A DNA stretch of 64,000 bases, taken from NCBI RefSeq assembly GCF_024228315.1, contig NZ_CP100456.1, positions 1 to 64,000 of the forward strand, read 5' to 3'. The DNA is from Halomarina pelagica. Lineage in GTDB: Archaea; Halobacteriota; Halobacteria; Halobacteriales; Haloarculaceae. Below, one piece after another: positions 42,035 through 50,679 of this stretch. The position numbers and the translations under genes were made by a program. The notes beneath the pieces are model-generated. The model was not told the DNA's origin and ran no database searches. It saw only the letters and a program-made list of their open reading frames with translations. Each line of letters opens with the position of its first letter. The stretch's first letter is position 1.

Positions 42035-43014
42035 TGGAGACGGTCACCTTCCAGCTGAACTGGGAACCCAACGGCTTCCAGGCTCCGTACTTCCTCGCCC
42101 GGTCGCGGGGGTTCTACGAGGAGGAGGGGATCGACGTGCAGTTCCTCGAGGGGCACGGGTCGCCGTTCGCGGCCGAGCAGGCCGCCCGCGGTCGCGCTGA
42201 CGTCGCACTCGCGGGCGCGAGCGCCGTCCTCGCGAAGCAGAGCGAGGGGTTCGACCCGCTAGCCGTGGCCGCGGTGACGAAGAAGACGCCGGCGGCCATC
42301 TACACCCTCCGAGACGTCTTCGGCGAACCCCTCGAACGCCCCGAACAGTTGGCCGGTCGAACCGTCGCCCCGTCCGCGACGAAGACGCGCATCCTCGCGG
42401 CGCAGTATCTGGAGGACGCGGACGTCCGCGACCGGGTGGAGCTGCTGCCGGTGGACCCGAACACCCACCACCGCGTCCAGCACAAACTCCTCGATGGGAC
42501 GGTCGACGCCGCGGTCGGCGTCGTCACGAACGGGAACGAACTCGAACGCGAGTACGATCGCGCGGCCGACGAACTCCACATCGGCGACCACCTGGGCGTC
42601 TACGGCATGACGCTCGTGACCAACCGGGCGTTCGCGTCCGATAACGCCGACGCGGTTCGCTCGTTCCTGCGGGCGACAGCTCACGGGTGGGCGGCGTCGA
42701 CTAACGACCCGGCGGCGGCGATCGAAACCCTCGTCGCTCGCAACGCGACGCTCGAACGCCGCAGACCAATCGAGACCCACAAGTTCGAGGTCGCCGCCGA
42801 GAACCTGCAGTTCACCGATCACGTCCGGACGGCCGGCTGGGGGGCCCACGACGTCGACCGGTGGCGTCGGCTCGGGTCGATGCTCTCCGCGACCGACCTG
42901 CTCGACGGGACGATCGACCCCGACGCGGCGTGGACGAACGAGTACCTCGACTCGGACGCCGACGTCGTCGGTCGGTACGCCGACCGCATCGGTCGAGGGC
43001 GGGGCGAAGGGTGA
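42034..43014 (+). CDS. NMT1/THI5-like protein without signal peptide (PBP 3)
   Basis: 326 aa, starting at TGATG overlapping the previous stop. It is clearly an NMT1/THI5-class protein: FQLNWEPNGFQAPYFLARSRGFYEEEGIDVQF at the start, ADVALAGASAVLAKQSEG, and AAWTNEYLDSDADVVGRYAD at the end. These parallel the lipoprotein at 26092 and the sensor domain at 22505 almost segment by segment, but the signal peptide is missing: residue 1 directly precedes the first beta strand. The protein is therefore probably a soluble binder or enzyme acting on the same kind of ligand inside the cell. Confidence 0.78.
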   Translation: METVTFQLNWEPNGFQAPYFLARSRGFYEEEGIDVQFLEGHGSPFAAEQAARGRADVALAGASAVLAKQSEGFDPLAVAAVTKKTPAAIYTLRDVFGEPLERPEQLAGRTVAPSATKTRILAAQYLEDADVRDRVELLPVDPNTHHRVQHKLLDGTVDAAVGVVTNGNELEREYDRAADELHIGDHLGVYGMTLVTNRAFASDNADAVRSFLRATAHGWAASTNDPAAAIETLVARNATLERRRPIETHKFEVAAENLQFTDHVRTAGWGAHDVDRWRRLGSMLSATDLLDGTIDPDAAWTNEYLDSDADVVGRYADRIGRGRGEG

Positions 43015-43020
43015 CGGGCG

Positions 43021-43284
43021 ATGACGCCGCCACCCGCGTTCGCCGTCCTGTCCGCCGTCGCTCTCATCATCGCCGTTGGATGGGGTTGTTGGACGGTCCT
43101 GCGGCCCGGCGGATTCGACCGAGTCGAGGATGATACGGCCGATGCGGTTCCTCGCTCGACCCCGCGGTGGGCACGCGGGGTGAGCGTGGCCTGTCCCCAG
43201 TGCGGCGTCGAGAACGACACCGCCACGGTCTACTGCGTCGGCTGTCGCGCCCAACTCTCCCCGGAGTGGCTCACCGAGTGGTGA
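43021..43284 (+). CDS. Small membrane-anchored zinc-ribbon protein
   Basis: 87 aa. One N-terminal helix (FAVLSAVALIIAVGWGCWTVL) followed by a soluble part with two C-x-x-C pairs (VACPQCGVEND ... VYCVGCRAQLS), a compact zinc ribbon. It starts 6 bases after PBP 3 and is probably in the same operon. Haloarchaea have many such proteins; function unknown. Confidence 0.72.
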   Translation: MTPPPAFAVLSAVALIIAVGWGCWTVLRPGGFDRVEDDTADAVPRSTPRWARGVSVACPQCGVENDTATVYCVGCRAQLSPEWLTEW

Positions 43285-43412
43285 GCCACGCTCTCGCCAC
43301 CGGTCTGCTTCGATCTACCCCGTAATCCGCCCGACCGAGGCGACGATCGCGGCCTCCACCCGGAGGAGATTTCAACTCGAATATTATTTTTTATAATGCA
43401 TAAAGTATACCG

Positions 43413-43441
43413 GGCTCACCGTACTCTCGAACGAGTGAGCC
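43413..43441. promoter_or_regulatory. Inverted repeat just before a start codon
   Basis: GGCTCAC (43413-43419) and GTGAGCC (43435-43441) are perfect complements; the intervening segment contains a smaller CTCGAACGAG palindrome. The right arm ends one base before the ATG at 43442. A TATA-like ttttttataatg lies 20 bases upstream of the left arm. An operator or a 5' hairpin that masks the start are both possible. Confidence 0.45.
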
Positions 43442-43741
43442 ATGTCTGACCAAACCACGGACGACTTCCTCATCCTGCGCGAGCTCGACGAACCGATCAC
43501 ACGGGAGGAGTTGGCCGCCGCGGCGGACGCATCGGGGGAGACGCTGTCGGAACTCCGGGACGAGGGCGTCGAGATCCGGTGGGTAGAATCCGAGGTGCTG
43601 ACCGACGGCGACGACTGGGTCGTGGGGACGTTCTGTCACTACCGTGCAGAGGACGAGGACGCCGTGTACGAACACGCCGACCGGGCCGGCCTGCCGGCCA
43701 CGAAGGTGACGAAGCGGGGCGAACCCCTGTCCGGCGAGTAG
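43442..43741 (+). CDS. DUF4242/SCO4226-like small protein
   Basis: 99 aa. The pattern LRELDEPITREELAAAADASGETLSEL ... IRWVESEVLTDGDDWVVGTFCHYRAEDEDAVYEHADRAGLPATKV matches the ferredoxin-fold DUF4242 family, a member of which (SCO4226) binds nickel. Cys and His in FCHYRAED and the following H are the likely metal or active residues. It lies between the PBP cluster and a methyltransferase and has its own promoter with an inverted repeat. Confidence 0.7.
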   Translation: MSDQTTDDFLILRELDEPITREELAAAADASGETLSELRDEGVEIRWVESEVLTDGDDWVVGTFCHYRAEDEDAVYEHADRAGLPATKVTKRGEPLSGE

Positions 43742-43865
43742 GGGGCGCAGCGGGCGTTCCGGCCCGGGTCGTCGAACTGCCGGTGCCCGGTATCGCGATC
43801 GTCACCGCCCGGCGAGCCGCGATCGGCGTGCAACGCTAAGACGCGGGCGGACGAACCGTCGAACC

Positions 43866-44606
43866 ATGCCCTACTACTTCGGGGTCTACCACTGGCGGCG
43901 ACGCCTTCGGGCGATCGTCCTCGGCGCGCTCGGAGTCGCCGTCGCCACGGCCCTCGCCGTCGGCTCCCGGTCGCGATTCCGCCGCCTGCTCGCCGTCGGC
44001 CTCGCGCTCTGGGGGGGACGGACGGGCTGGCGAGCGGCGTCCAGGCTCGCTCGACCGGCGCCGTGGCGGCTCGACCGGGGGAAGTACGAGGCGTTCGCGG
44101 CCGAACTCCCGCTTGACGCGGCCGACCGCGTGCTCGACGTCGGGTGCGGGACGGGTCGCTCGCTGGTCGGGATGGCCCCCGCGCTCGATTCGGCCGCGAC
44201 CGTCGTCGGCCTGGACGTGTTCGACGATCGGGTCATCCTCGGTAACGCCCCGACGCTCGCCGCGCGGAACGCGTCGCGGGCCGGTCTCGACGCGGCGGTC
44301 GTCCGCGGCGACGCGGCCCGACTCCCCGTCGCGGACGGCTCGATCGACGTCGTGACCGCCTGTCGGATGCTCCACGACCTGCCGGCTCCCGCGGCGCGAC
44401 GGGCGCTGGCGGAAGCGCACCGCGCGTGCGCTCCGGACGGTACCCTCGGCGTGCTCGAACTGCCCATCACGCACGACGGGTCGACCGACCCGGCGACCTA
44501 CTGGCGCGAGCTCGTCACCGAGGCCGGGTTCACCGTCACGACCGTCACCGAACTCGAACTCGAACGCGAGCGGGGGCGGTACGTCGTCGTCGTCGCCGAG
44601 CCGTGA
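43866..44606 (+). CDS. Class I SAM-dependent methyltransferase with membrane anchor
   Basis: 246 aa. The N-terminal ~55 residues contain hydrophobic segments (AIVLGALGVAVATALAVGS, LLAVGLALWGGRTGW) that would tether it to the membrane. The methyltransferase domain starts with DRVLDVGCGTGRSLVGMAPAL, followed by VVGLDVFDDR, VVRGDAARLPVADGSIDVVTACRMLHDL and DGTLGVLELP. All SAM-binding motifs are present. The acceptor is unknown; related haloarchaeal enzymes act on lipids or quinones. Confidence 0.82.
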   Translation: MPYYFGVYHWRRRLRAIVLGALGVAVATALAVGSRSRFRRLLAVGLALWGGRTGWRAASRLARPAPWRLDRGKYEAFAAELPLDAADRVLDVGCGTGRSLVGMAPALDSAATVVGLDVFDDRVILGNAPTLAARNASRAGLDAAVVRGDAARLPVADGSIDVVTACRMLHDLPAPAARRALAEAHRACAPDGTLGVLELPITHDGSTDPATYWRELVTEAGFTVTTVTELELERERGRYVVVVAEP

Positions 44607-44949
44607 CCGCGGCGGGATTCGGGCAACGGCCGTCCGGTCGCCGGCCTCGAGACGAACCGCCTCGCCGCCGGTAACCTCAGGAGTATCTACGGCGCGTGCA
44701 GCGAAAACGGCGATGTTGGCAAGCCGAGTCTGATCGCAGTGTCGGCTCGACGAACTCCATTAATCGTCCTCTCACCGCCACGAGTACGTCGATCATAGGT
44801 GGTGGTATTAGACACCACTATTTGACGCGGGGATTCTCCGCAACTAACCATGTACTTCGGCGTATTGGGATTAGAAAATCCGATAAGAATGGCCATCTAT
44901 CGGTAGTAGTAACATTTAATACCGGGGCTTCGGTGTGGTTACACGCTTC
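44607..44949. other. Long leader upstream of module copy B
   Basis: 343 bases without a gene. It contains the inverted repeat GTGGT (44802-44806) / ACCAC (44814-44818) within a near-symmetric 25-base block, and a TATA-like catttaatacc about 30 bases before the ATG of protein X copy B. It probably carries the promoter and control sites of the X-quinoprotein operon. Confidence 0.45.
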
Positions 44950-45876
44950 ATGGTAGGGTCCTACAAACCCCAGATAACCGCTCGGGACAGAGAGCAGTTA
45001 GCGGTCGAACTCGGTGCCGATACGTCGGTGACCGATAGCACGCTGACACTCACTGAACTCCGGGATACGGTCGGCGCAGAGACAGATCCAGCGTTCGCTT
45101 CGATGGGTAAGGCCATCCGCGCTGATCTGCGAGGGCAGTTAGATGCCGATCGTATCCAGGCTGGACTATCGGGGCTGGAAGCGCAACTCGCGCGTGCCTC
45201 GGAGGTACGCGCAGTGGGTATCCCCGAACGATTCGGACCTGGCGACGCTGGCGTCCAAAAACTCTACCGCGAACTCATCGATCCGGTCTGGGGGACATAC
45301 GACCACCTCGTGGACGTCGGGTTCTTCGAGAGCCTCTCGGATAACCTCCCGGCGTTTACACCAGAACACATCGATCGTACCGCCCGCGGGTTAGTCACGG
45401 CGGATCTGTTGACGGCCGGACTGGTCGACTGTGGATTCGACGAGCGTGAGCGCACGGCGTTGATGATGGACGTGGTCAACAACGACACACGTCTCTCTCG
45501 GTGGGTCCCGACGCAGGACATCCCGGAGGGAGTCGAGTTCGACGTGGATTACGTCCCGCCACTGTACCATCGAGCGATCGGCGGAGGGTTACTCTGGATC
45601 AAATCTCTCGACCGACACCTGGTACAGAAGCGGATCCTTCTCACCGAGGACATCCTCGATGACGCCTTCTGGCGAGCGAAGGCGATACTCGGGGGGGCCG
45701 ACTCGTTCCTGCGCGCCGTCAACGACGTGGCCGCCGACGGATCCGAGTTGACCGACGAACAGTTGATCGCCGGCGTGAGCGGTGGTGCGGCCATCGCAAT
45801 CGTCAACCAGGAGGAACTGATGCGGGAAGCGTACTGGATAACCGAGGAGAAACGCGCGCCGAGCAAAGCGAGATAG
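44950..45876 (+). CDS. Protein X, copy B: unrecognised quinoprotein partner
   Basis: 308-aa paralogue of the protein at 34083-35000. Conserved landmarks in the same order are LYRELIDPVWGTYDHLVDVGFFES, MMDVVNNDTRLSRWVPT, VDYVPPLYHRAIGGGLLWI, QKRILLTEDILDDAFW, IVNQEELMREAYWITEEKRAPSKAR. As in copy A, no signal peptide and no known domain. The start is set at the ATG at 44950, matching copy A in length. The quinoprotein gene follows 31 bases downstream. Recurrence of the pair in both copies is the best evidence that X works with the quinoprotein. Confidence 0.8.
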   Translation: MVGSYKPQITARDREQLAVELGADTSVTDSTLTLTELRDTVGAETDPAFASMGKAIRADLRGQLDADRIQAGLSGLEAQLARASEVRAVGIPERFGPGDAGVQKLYRELIDPVWGTYDHLVDVGFFESLSDNLPAFTPEHIDRTARGLVTADLLTAGLVDCGFDERERTALMMDVVNNDTRLSRWVPTQDIPEGVEFDVDYVPPLYHRAIGGGLLWIKSLDRHLVQKRILLTEDILDDAFWRAKAILGGADSFLRAVNDVAADGSELTDEQLIAGVSGGAAIAIVNQEELMREAYWITEEKRAPSKAR

Positions 45877-45907
45877 CACACGACAATACCAATCAACAGA
45901 TCCAACC

Positions 45908-47632
45908 ATGGCAACAGGAGAACGAGACAACGAGGCAGTCAGGGCCGCGAGCGAGACCATCGTCGAAGAGACCGAACTCGGGTACCAGGTATTCAACGCA
46001 CCGGACGAACCGGTCCTCGACCAGCACGATACCGATCGCATCCCCCGGTTCGACGTCACCCAGGAGATGCTGACCGAGGGCGGCGACGACCCCACAAACT
46101 GGTTGATGTTCGGGAACAACTACGAGGCACATCGTCACACCACCGCCGACGTCATCACCAAGGACAACGTCGACCGACTCGAATTAGAGTACGAGATGGA
46201 GGTGGGTGCCAACTCCAGCATGGAGGGCTCACCGATCATCGTTCCCGGTGATCCACCGGTGATGTACCAGGCCAACGGGCCGAGCCACGTGAAGGCGATT
46301 GACGCCCGCGAGGGGGAGATCCTCTGGGCGTACACCTATCCTGCTCCGGAGGACGCGGTGCTCTGCTGTGACGACAACAACCGCGGCGTCGCCGTCTGGA
46401 AGGACAAGGTCTACATGACTTCCCTCGACTCCGGCGTGCAGGCGCTCGACCGCTACACCGGCGAGGAGGTGTGGTACGTCTCGACGGCGGATTACAAGGA
46501 GGGATACTCCGCGACGTGGGCACCCATCATTTACGACGGAATCCTGTTCACCGGTAGTGCGGGTGGGGAGTACGGCGTTCGGGGGTTCCACTGCGCCATC
46601 GACGCCGAGACCGGCGAAGAACTCTGGCGACTCGAAACGTGTCCGGAGGAGGAGTACGTCGGTGACAGTATCAAGCAGTCCGGCGGGACGAACTGGATGA
46701 CTCCGACACTCGATACCGAGCGCGAACTCCTGTACTTCAACGTCGGTAATCCGAGTCCGGACTTCAACGGGACGGTCCGACCGGGACCGAATCGGAACAC
46801 CTGCTCGACACTCTGCGTCGACCCCAGGTCGGGCGAGATCCTGTGGGCGCACCAGGAGTCCGCCCACGACATCTGGGACTACGACTCCGCAAATATGCGG
46901 ATGCTCATCCGGGACGTGGAGATCGACCACCTAGACTATCGGGGTGACATCGTCTACAACGCCGGAAAGACTTCCTGGACGTACACGATGGATCCAGACA
47001 GTGGCGATCTGCTGATCCGTGGTGAGCCACTCACCCAACAGATCAACTTCATGCGGCTCGTTCCGCACGTCGAGGAAGAGCGCGAGTACGTGATGCTCCC
47101 CGGCCTGCTCGGCGGTGTCGACTGGCAGCCCGCCTCGTACTGTCCGGAAACCGGCCTCTGTTACCACAAGGTCCTCAACACCCCCCATTCAGTGAAGTGG
47201 CAGAACGAGGAATACAGACCCGGTGAGAAGTTCTGGGGCGGCGTCGTCGACGTCGAACCGGACGAGGAGGACATCCCGGAGGAATACAACGGGCACATCA
47301 GCTGTATCGCGGCGGTCGATCCCACGACGGGACGGGTCAAATGGCGCGACTGGATCGACAGTGACCGCTATCTGTGGGGCGGAACCATGTCCACCGCCAC
47401 GGGACTTCTGTTCGCCGGTACACAGAACGGCGACCTGATCGCCTACGACGGCGAAACCGGCGACCGCCTCTGGGAGTTCGACCTCTCCGATAAGGCGATC
47501 GCCGGAGATCCGGTCAGCTGGTACGATCCCGAGACCGAGAAGCAGTACGTCGCCATCCAAATCGGTGGTAGCGGGTTCGTCGGTCGGGGACCGCGCGGCG
47601 ACCGGCTCGCGGTCTTCTCGCTGAAGAAGTAG
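45908..47632 (+). CDS. PQQ-type quinoprotein alcohol dehydrogenase, module copy B
   Basis: 574-aa paralogue of the protein at 32364-34076. The Cys pair 153-154 (VLCCDDNNRG), Glu221 (GGEYGVRG), Asn281 (VGNPSPDFNG), Asp324 and Asp326 (HDIWDYDSA) preserve the PQQ disulfide, metal ligands, catalytic Asp and the extra lanthanide-type Asp. The N-terminus (MATGERDNEAVRAASETIVE) is acidic and has no export signal. Eight tryptophan-docking propeller repeats are visible (e.g. DAREGEILWAY, DRYTGEEVWYV, DAETGEELWRL, DGETGDRLWEF). Full length, no disruption. Alcohol oxidation is expected; the substrate cannot be assigned. Confidence 0.87.
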   Translation: MATGERDNEAVRAASETIVEETELGYQVFNAPDEPVLDQHDTDRIPRFDVTQEMLTEGGDDPTNWLMFGNNYEAHRHTTADVITKDNVDRLELEYEMEVGANSSMEGSPIIVPGDPPVMYQANGPSHVKAIDAREGEILWAYTYPAPEDAVLCCDDNNRGVAVWKDKVYMTSLDSGVQALDRYTGEEVWYVSTADYKEGYSATWAPIIYDGILFTGSAGGEYGVRGFHCAIDAETGEELWRLETCPEEEYVGDSIKQSGGTNWMTPTLDTERELLYFNVGNPSPDFNGTVRPGPNRNTCSTLCVDPRSGEILWAHQESAHDIWDYDSANMRMLIRDVEIDHLDYRGDIVYNAGKTSWTYTMDPDSGDLLIRGEPLTQQINFMRLVPHVEEEREYVMLPGLLGGVDWQPASYCPETGLCYHKVLNTPHSVKWQNEEYRPGEKFWGGVVDVEPDEEDIPEEYNGHISCIAAVDPTTGRVKWRDWIDSDRYLWGGTMSTATGLLFAGTQNGDLIAYDGETGDRLWEFDLSDKAIAGDPVSWYDPETEKQYVAIQIGGSGFVGRGPRGDRLAVFSLKK

Positions 47633-47695
47633 GCGAGCGTACCCTCCCGTTTCGACCGGCCGGCCGCACGCCACGAGTGAGCACACAAGAGTACC

Positions 47696-48079
47696 ATGAC
47701 CCCAAAAGATATCAGCGCGATCGGCAATCTGGAGCGGGCAGTTCGCGATGAACCGACGATCCTTCACAGCGCGCGAGATCAAATCGAACGGCAACTGACC
47801 GGCGACGATCCATCCCAGCAACTGGACGCCGGACGGGCGCTCCGGGCCGCGGCCGAACACGACCCCCAACTCGTCGAACCGTACCTCGGCCCTCTCGTCG
47901 GACTCCTCGATACGGAGCACGGCTCGCTCCAGCTCTCGGGTGCGATCGGTGTCGCGGAACTCGCCACGCTCGACCCTGAACATCCGGAGATCGTCGACGC
48001 AGTACCGCGACTCATCGAGGTTCTAGACGAGACGGTCGCGCCGACCGTCGAAGAGGCGACTCTCCGGGCACTGACGTGA
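47696..48079 (+). CDS. HEAT-repeat-like helical protein, possibly truncated by an IS
   Basis: 127 aa of alpha-helical repeats (AGRALRAAAEHDPQLVEPYLGPLVGLLDTEHGSLQLSGAIGVAELATLDPEHPEIVDAVPRLIEVLDETVAPTVEEATLRALT). The Pro-Leu spacing resembles HEAT or armadillo-like haloarchaeal repeats used for protein contacts. The frame stops inside a repeat, right at the left end of an IS200/IS605 element (palindrome at 48098-48110), so the original gene was probably longer. It is the third gene after X and the quinoprotein on the same strand. Confidence 0.6.
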   Translation: MTPKDISAIGNLERAVRDEPTILHSARDQIERQLTGDDPSQQLDAGRALRAAAEHDPQLVEPYLGPLVGLLDTEHGSLQLSGAIGVAELATLDPEHPEIVDAVPRLIEVLDETVAPTVEEATLRALT

Positions 48080-48208
48080 ATTTCGAGCGCAAGCCTCGCC
48101 CTTCAGGGCGGGGTCAAGCGGTAGGCCCGGCCGGACAGTCCACCGACGATGGCAGGGCCGGGGGTCGACCGGAACACTTACCGCCCATGCTAACTATAGT
48201 ATACACGC

Positions 48209-48604
48209 ATGGTGAACAGCACCCGTCACGCTGTCTACGAACTCTACTACCACGTAGTATTCATCCCGAAGTACCGGGAACAGCGCCTCACGGGTGCGAC
48301 CGCCGACCGGCTTCACTCCATCTTCGAGGAAATCTGCGACGACAAGGACCTCGAACTGGTCGAAGCCGAAATCATGCCCGACCACGTTCACTTGTTCATC
48401 GGCAGCCCGCCGAAGAACGCCCCGTCGCTCATCGTCAACTGGGTGAAGGGAATTTCCGCCCGGTGGTACAATGAGCGGTCCAACGACCGTATCAAGTGGA
48501 CGCGCTCGTACTACGTTGGGACTGCCGGCAGCGTCTCGAAAGACGCCGTCGAGCAGTACATCCGCGAGCAGAAGGACAAACAGGACGGGGAGTGGACCGC
48601 GTGA
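48209..48604 (+). CDS. tnpA: TnpA, Y1 HUH transposase
   Basis: 131-aa single-strand transposase of the IS200/IS605 family. It has the HUH pair in [10 protein letters not shown] (residues ~59-68) and the catalytic Tyr in EQYIREQKD (~118). The family core [11 protein letters not shown] and [12 protein letters not shown] is present and the length is normal, so the protein is likely active. It shares four bases with tnpB. Confidence 0.92.
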   Translation: MVNSTRHAVYELYYHVVFIPKYREQRLTGATADRLHSIFEEICDDKDLELVEAEIMPDHVHLFIGSPPKNAPSLIVNWVKGISARWYNERSNDRIKWTRSYYVGTAGSVSKDAVEQYIREQKDKQDGEWTA

Positions 48605-49890
48605 GGCGCGTTAACTCCTTCACTGTGGTACCGCGCTCCGACGCCGACGAGGAACTGCTTCAACGACTGTTGGACGCCTCTGCTTCCCTGTGGAATCAAC
48701 TCACCTACGAGCGCCGACAGAACGTCACCGACCCCGACATCGACAAGTCGGTGTGGGAGACCGAGGACTACCGCAAGCAATACGTCGGTGTTCTCGGGAG
48801 CGCCACCGCCCAACAGGTGATTCGCAAGAACACCGAAGCGTGGCGGTCGTTCTTCGTCCTGAAAGAGAAAGGCGAAGCCAACGGCCTTCCGGGCTACTGG
48901 GGCAACGAGGAAGAGGGCCGGGAGTTGCGGACCTACATCCGCAACGACCAGTACACGCTCCAGTGGGGCGACCGTTCGACCATCGAACTCACAGTCGGCA
49001 GCGACCTCAAGGACGAGTACGATATGGGCTACCGCGAACGGCTCACGCTCGACGTTCGTGGGAAACCGAAGTGGTCGGGCGATCAAGGCCGGCTGGAACT
49101 GTACTACGACGAGTTGAGCGACCAATACAGGGCCATTCAACCTGTCACCACGGACGATTCTCGACAGGACTCACCATTAGCCGACGAGACGGCTGCTCTG
49201 GATATTGGTGCGAACAACATCGTTGCCTGTACGACCACGACCGGCCAGCAGTATCTGTACGAGGGACGCGACCTCTTCGAGCGGTTCCGCGAGACGACCC
49301 GCCGAATCGCCGAACACCAGTCGAAGGTGAAGCGCGAAGAGGGGCGGTACACGTCGAAGCGGATTCGACGCCTGTACCGACGCCGGACGCGACGGCGCGA
49401 CCACGCCATGGACGCGCTTGCCCGCAACCTCTTCGAGCGACTGTACGAAGAAGGGGTTTCGACAGTGTACGTCGGAGACCTCACCGACGTACTCGACACG
49501 CACTGGTCGGTGCGGGCGAACGCCAAGACGCACAACTTCTGGGCGTTCCGCGCGTTCATCGACCGGCTGGCGTGCACCGCCGAGGAGTTCGGCATCACTG
49601 TCGAAGTTCGCCCCGAAGCGTGGACCAGCCAGACGTGTCCACAGTGCGGCTCGACGGAGGGCACGACTCGGCACCAAGACACGCTCACCTGTTCGTGCGG
49701 CTTTGAGGGCCACGCGGACCTCACGGCGTCGGAGACGTTCCTCCGACGGCACGAAACAGACGTACCACGGCCGATGGCACGGCCCGTGTGCCTCAAGTGG
49801 GACGACCACCGATGGTCGGCGTCACCACGCGCTCACCGTCCCAACGAGGAGCATACACACCCGCAAGTTACCGCCGGGGACTCGGCATAG
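48601..49890 (+). CDS. tnpB: TnpB-like protein with altered RuvC centre (element 1)
   Basis: 429 aa from the GTG at 48601, which overlaps the tnpA stop. The N-terminal helical domain ([18 protein letters not shown]) and the RuvC-like domain are complete. Asp201 lies in ALDIGANN, the zinc finger has CPQCG/CSCG pairs, and GHADLTAS holds the last Asp. At the second RuvC position, where typical TnpB proteins have E-D-L, this protein reads [10 protein letters not shown], so Gly292 replaces the metal-binding Glu. Typical TnpB is a guide-RNA-directed nuclease that helps the element persist; this copy may be weak or inactive as a nuclease, or belong to a lineage using another acidic residue (Asp293 is adjacent). 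Confidence 0.85.
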   Translation: MRRVNSFTVVPRSDADEELLQRLLDASASLWNQLTYERRQNVTDPDIDKSVWETEDYRKQYVGVLGSATAQQVIRKNTEAWRSFFVLKEKGEANGLPGYWGNEEEGRELRTYIRNDQYTLQWGDRSTIELTVGSDLKDEYDMGYRERLTLDVRGKPKWSGDQGRLELYYDELSDQYRAIQPVTTDDSRQDSPLADETAALDIGANNIVACTTTTGQQYLYEGRDLFERFRETTRRIAEHQSKVKREEGRYTSKRIRRLYRRRTRRRDHAMDALARNLFERLYEEGVSTVYVGDLTDVLDTHWSVRANAKTHNFWAFRAFIDRLACTAEEFGITVEVRPEAWTSQTCPQCGSTEGTTRHQDTLTCSCGFEGHADLTASETFLRRHETDVPRPMARPVCLKWDDHRWSASPRAHRPNEEHTHPQVTAGDSA

Positions 49891-49905
49891 CCGAACCCCC
49901 ACGGT

Positions 49906-49945
<40 letters not shown>

Positions 49946-50003
49946 CCACGCAGACCCTTCGACGCCTGTACACTACCCAACCCTGACTCGGCGATCGCCT
50001 CGC

Positions 50004-50495
50004 TCAATCGTCGGATCCGGACGCCGTGTCGCCCTCGTGCCCAGGGTTTCGGCTCTTCGCTACCTCCGGGGCGGCGTTAAAAATGATTCGAAGGGTATCG
50101 GTCTCGGGCTTACAGACGCAAGTGAGTCGCATATCTCGCTCTTCGACCTCCTCATCGCTGAGTACCAGGTTCATGTCCATCTGTGCCTCACCACCCTTCA
50201 GAATACCTGTACAGACGTTACAGGTGCCCGACCGGCACTGCGAGGCCCACTTGAGATCGTTGGCTTCGGCGGACCGAAGCAACGTCTCGTCGCGGTCGAC
50301 GTCCATCTTGCCGTAATTCAGGTCGTTCAGGTCGAGCGCAGCTGCCTTTTCGAAGAGTTCGTCGTCGTCGATACTCCAACCGTTCTCGACGACCGTTCGG
50401 TAGTTGAGGTACTCAACCTCCGCCGGCGGTAGATCCTCCTTCTCTTCCTCGGCCTGCTCGACTCCCGGACCGACCGCAGGGAGCTGAATGTCCAT
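50004..50495 (-). CDS. 2Fe-2S ferredoxin, module copy B
   Basis: 163-aa ferredoxin homologous to the one at 31300. The N-terminal part shows EVEYLNYRTVVENGWSIDDDELFEKAA. The cluster ligands are Cys87, Cys92 and Cys95 (QCRSGTCNVC), with a fourth Cys in RLTCVC near 130. It is very acidic and cytoplasmic, with a short disordered tail. The start is the ATG at 50495. It lies between two transposons, on the strand opposite to the other genes of copy B; probable electron acceptor of the AOR at 52382. Confidence 0.9.
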   Translation of the reverse strand: MDIQLPAVGPGVEQAEEEKEDLPPAEVEYLNYRTVVENGWSIDDDELFEKAAALDLNDLNYGKMDVDRDETLLRSAEANDLKWASQCRSGTCNVCTGILKGGEAQMDMNLVLSDEEVEERDMRLTCVCKPETDTLRIIFNAAPEVAKSRNPGHEGDTASGSDD

Positions 50496-50599
50496 GTCAC
50501 TGGGTTGCACGGAGCGCAATTAAATTTTTGCCACGTACGGCCACTCAGTCGTAAATTGTAATCTCCACAGTCGGGTACTGTTATGGAAGTTGCAAGGCT

Positions 50600-50633
50600 A
50601 AAACTTGCCCTTCAGGGCGGGGAGGATGTCAAC
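50600..50633. repeat. Solo IS200/IS605 right-end hairpin
   Basis: GCCCTTCAGGGC followed by GGGGAGGATGTCAA reproduces the right end of the element at 48085-49940 (hairpin plus AGGATGTCAA), but no transposase gene precedes it. It is a remnant or non-autonomous end, a few dozen bases from the next element. Confidence 0.55.
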
Positions 50634-50679
50634 TCGACGAGATGCGATCGATATCACTTCCACGTGACTTCTCCCACGA

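Noticed and set aside
40155-43014. Classical ABC importer made from the three PBP-fold proteins
   Set aside because: No export signals and no permease or ATPase within the cluster; the only matching importer (22.5-27.2 kb) already has its own lipoprotein.
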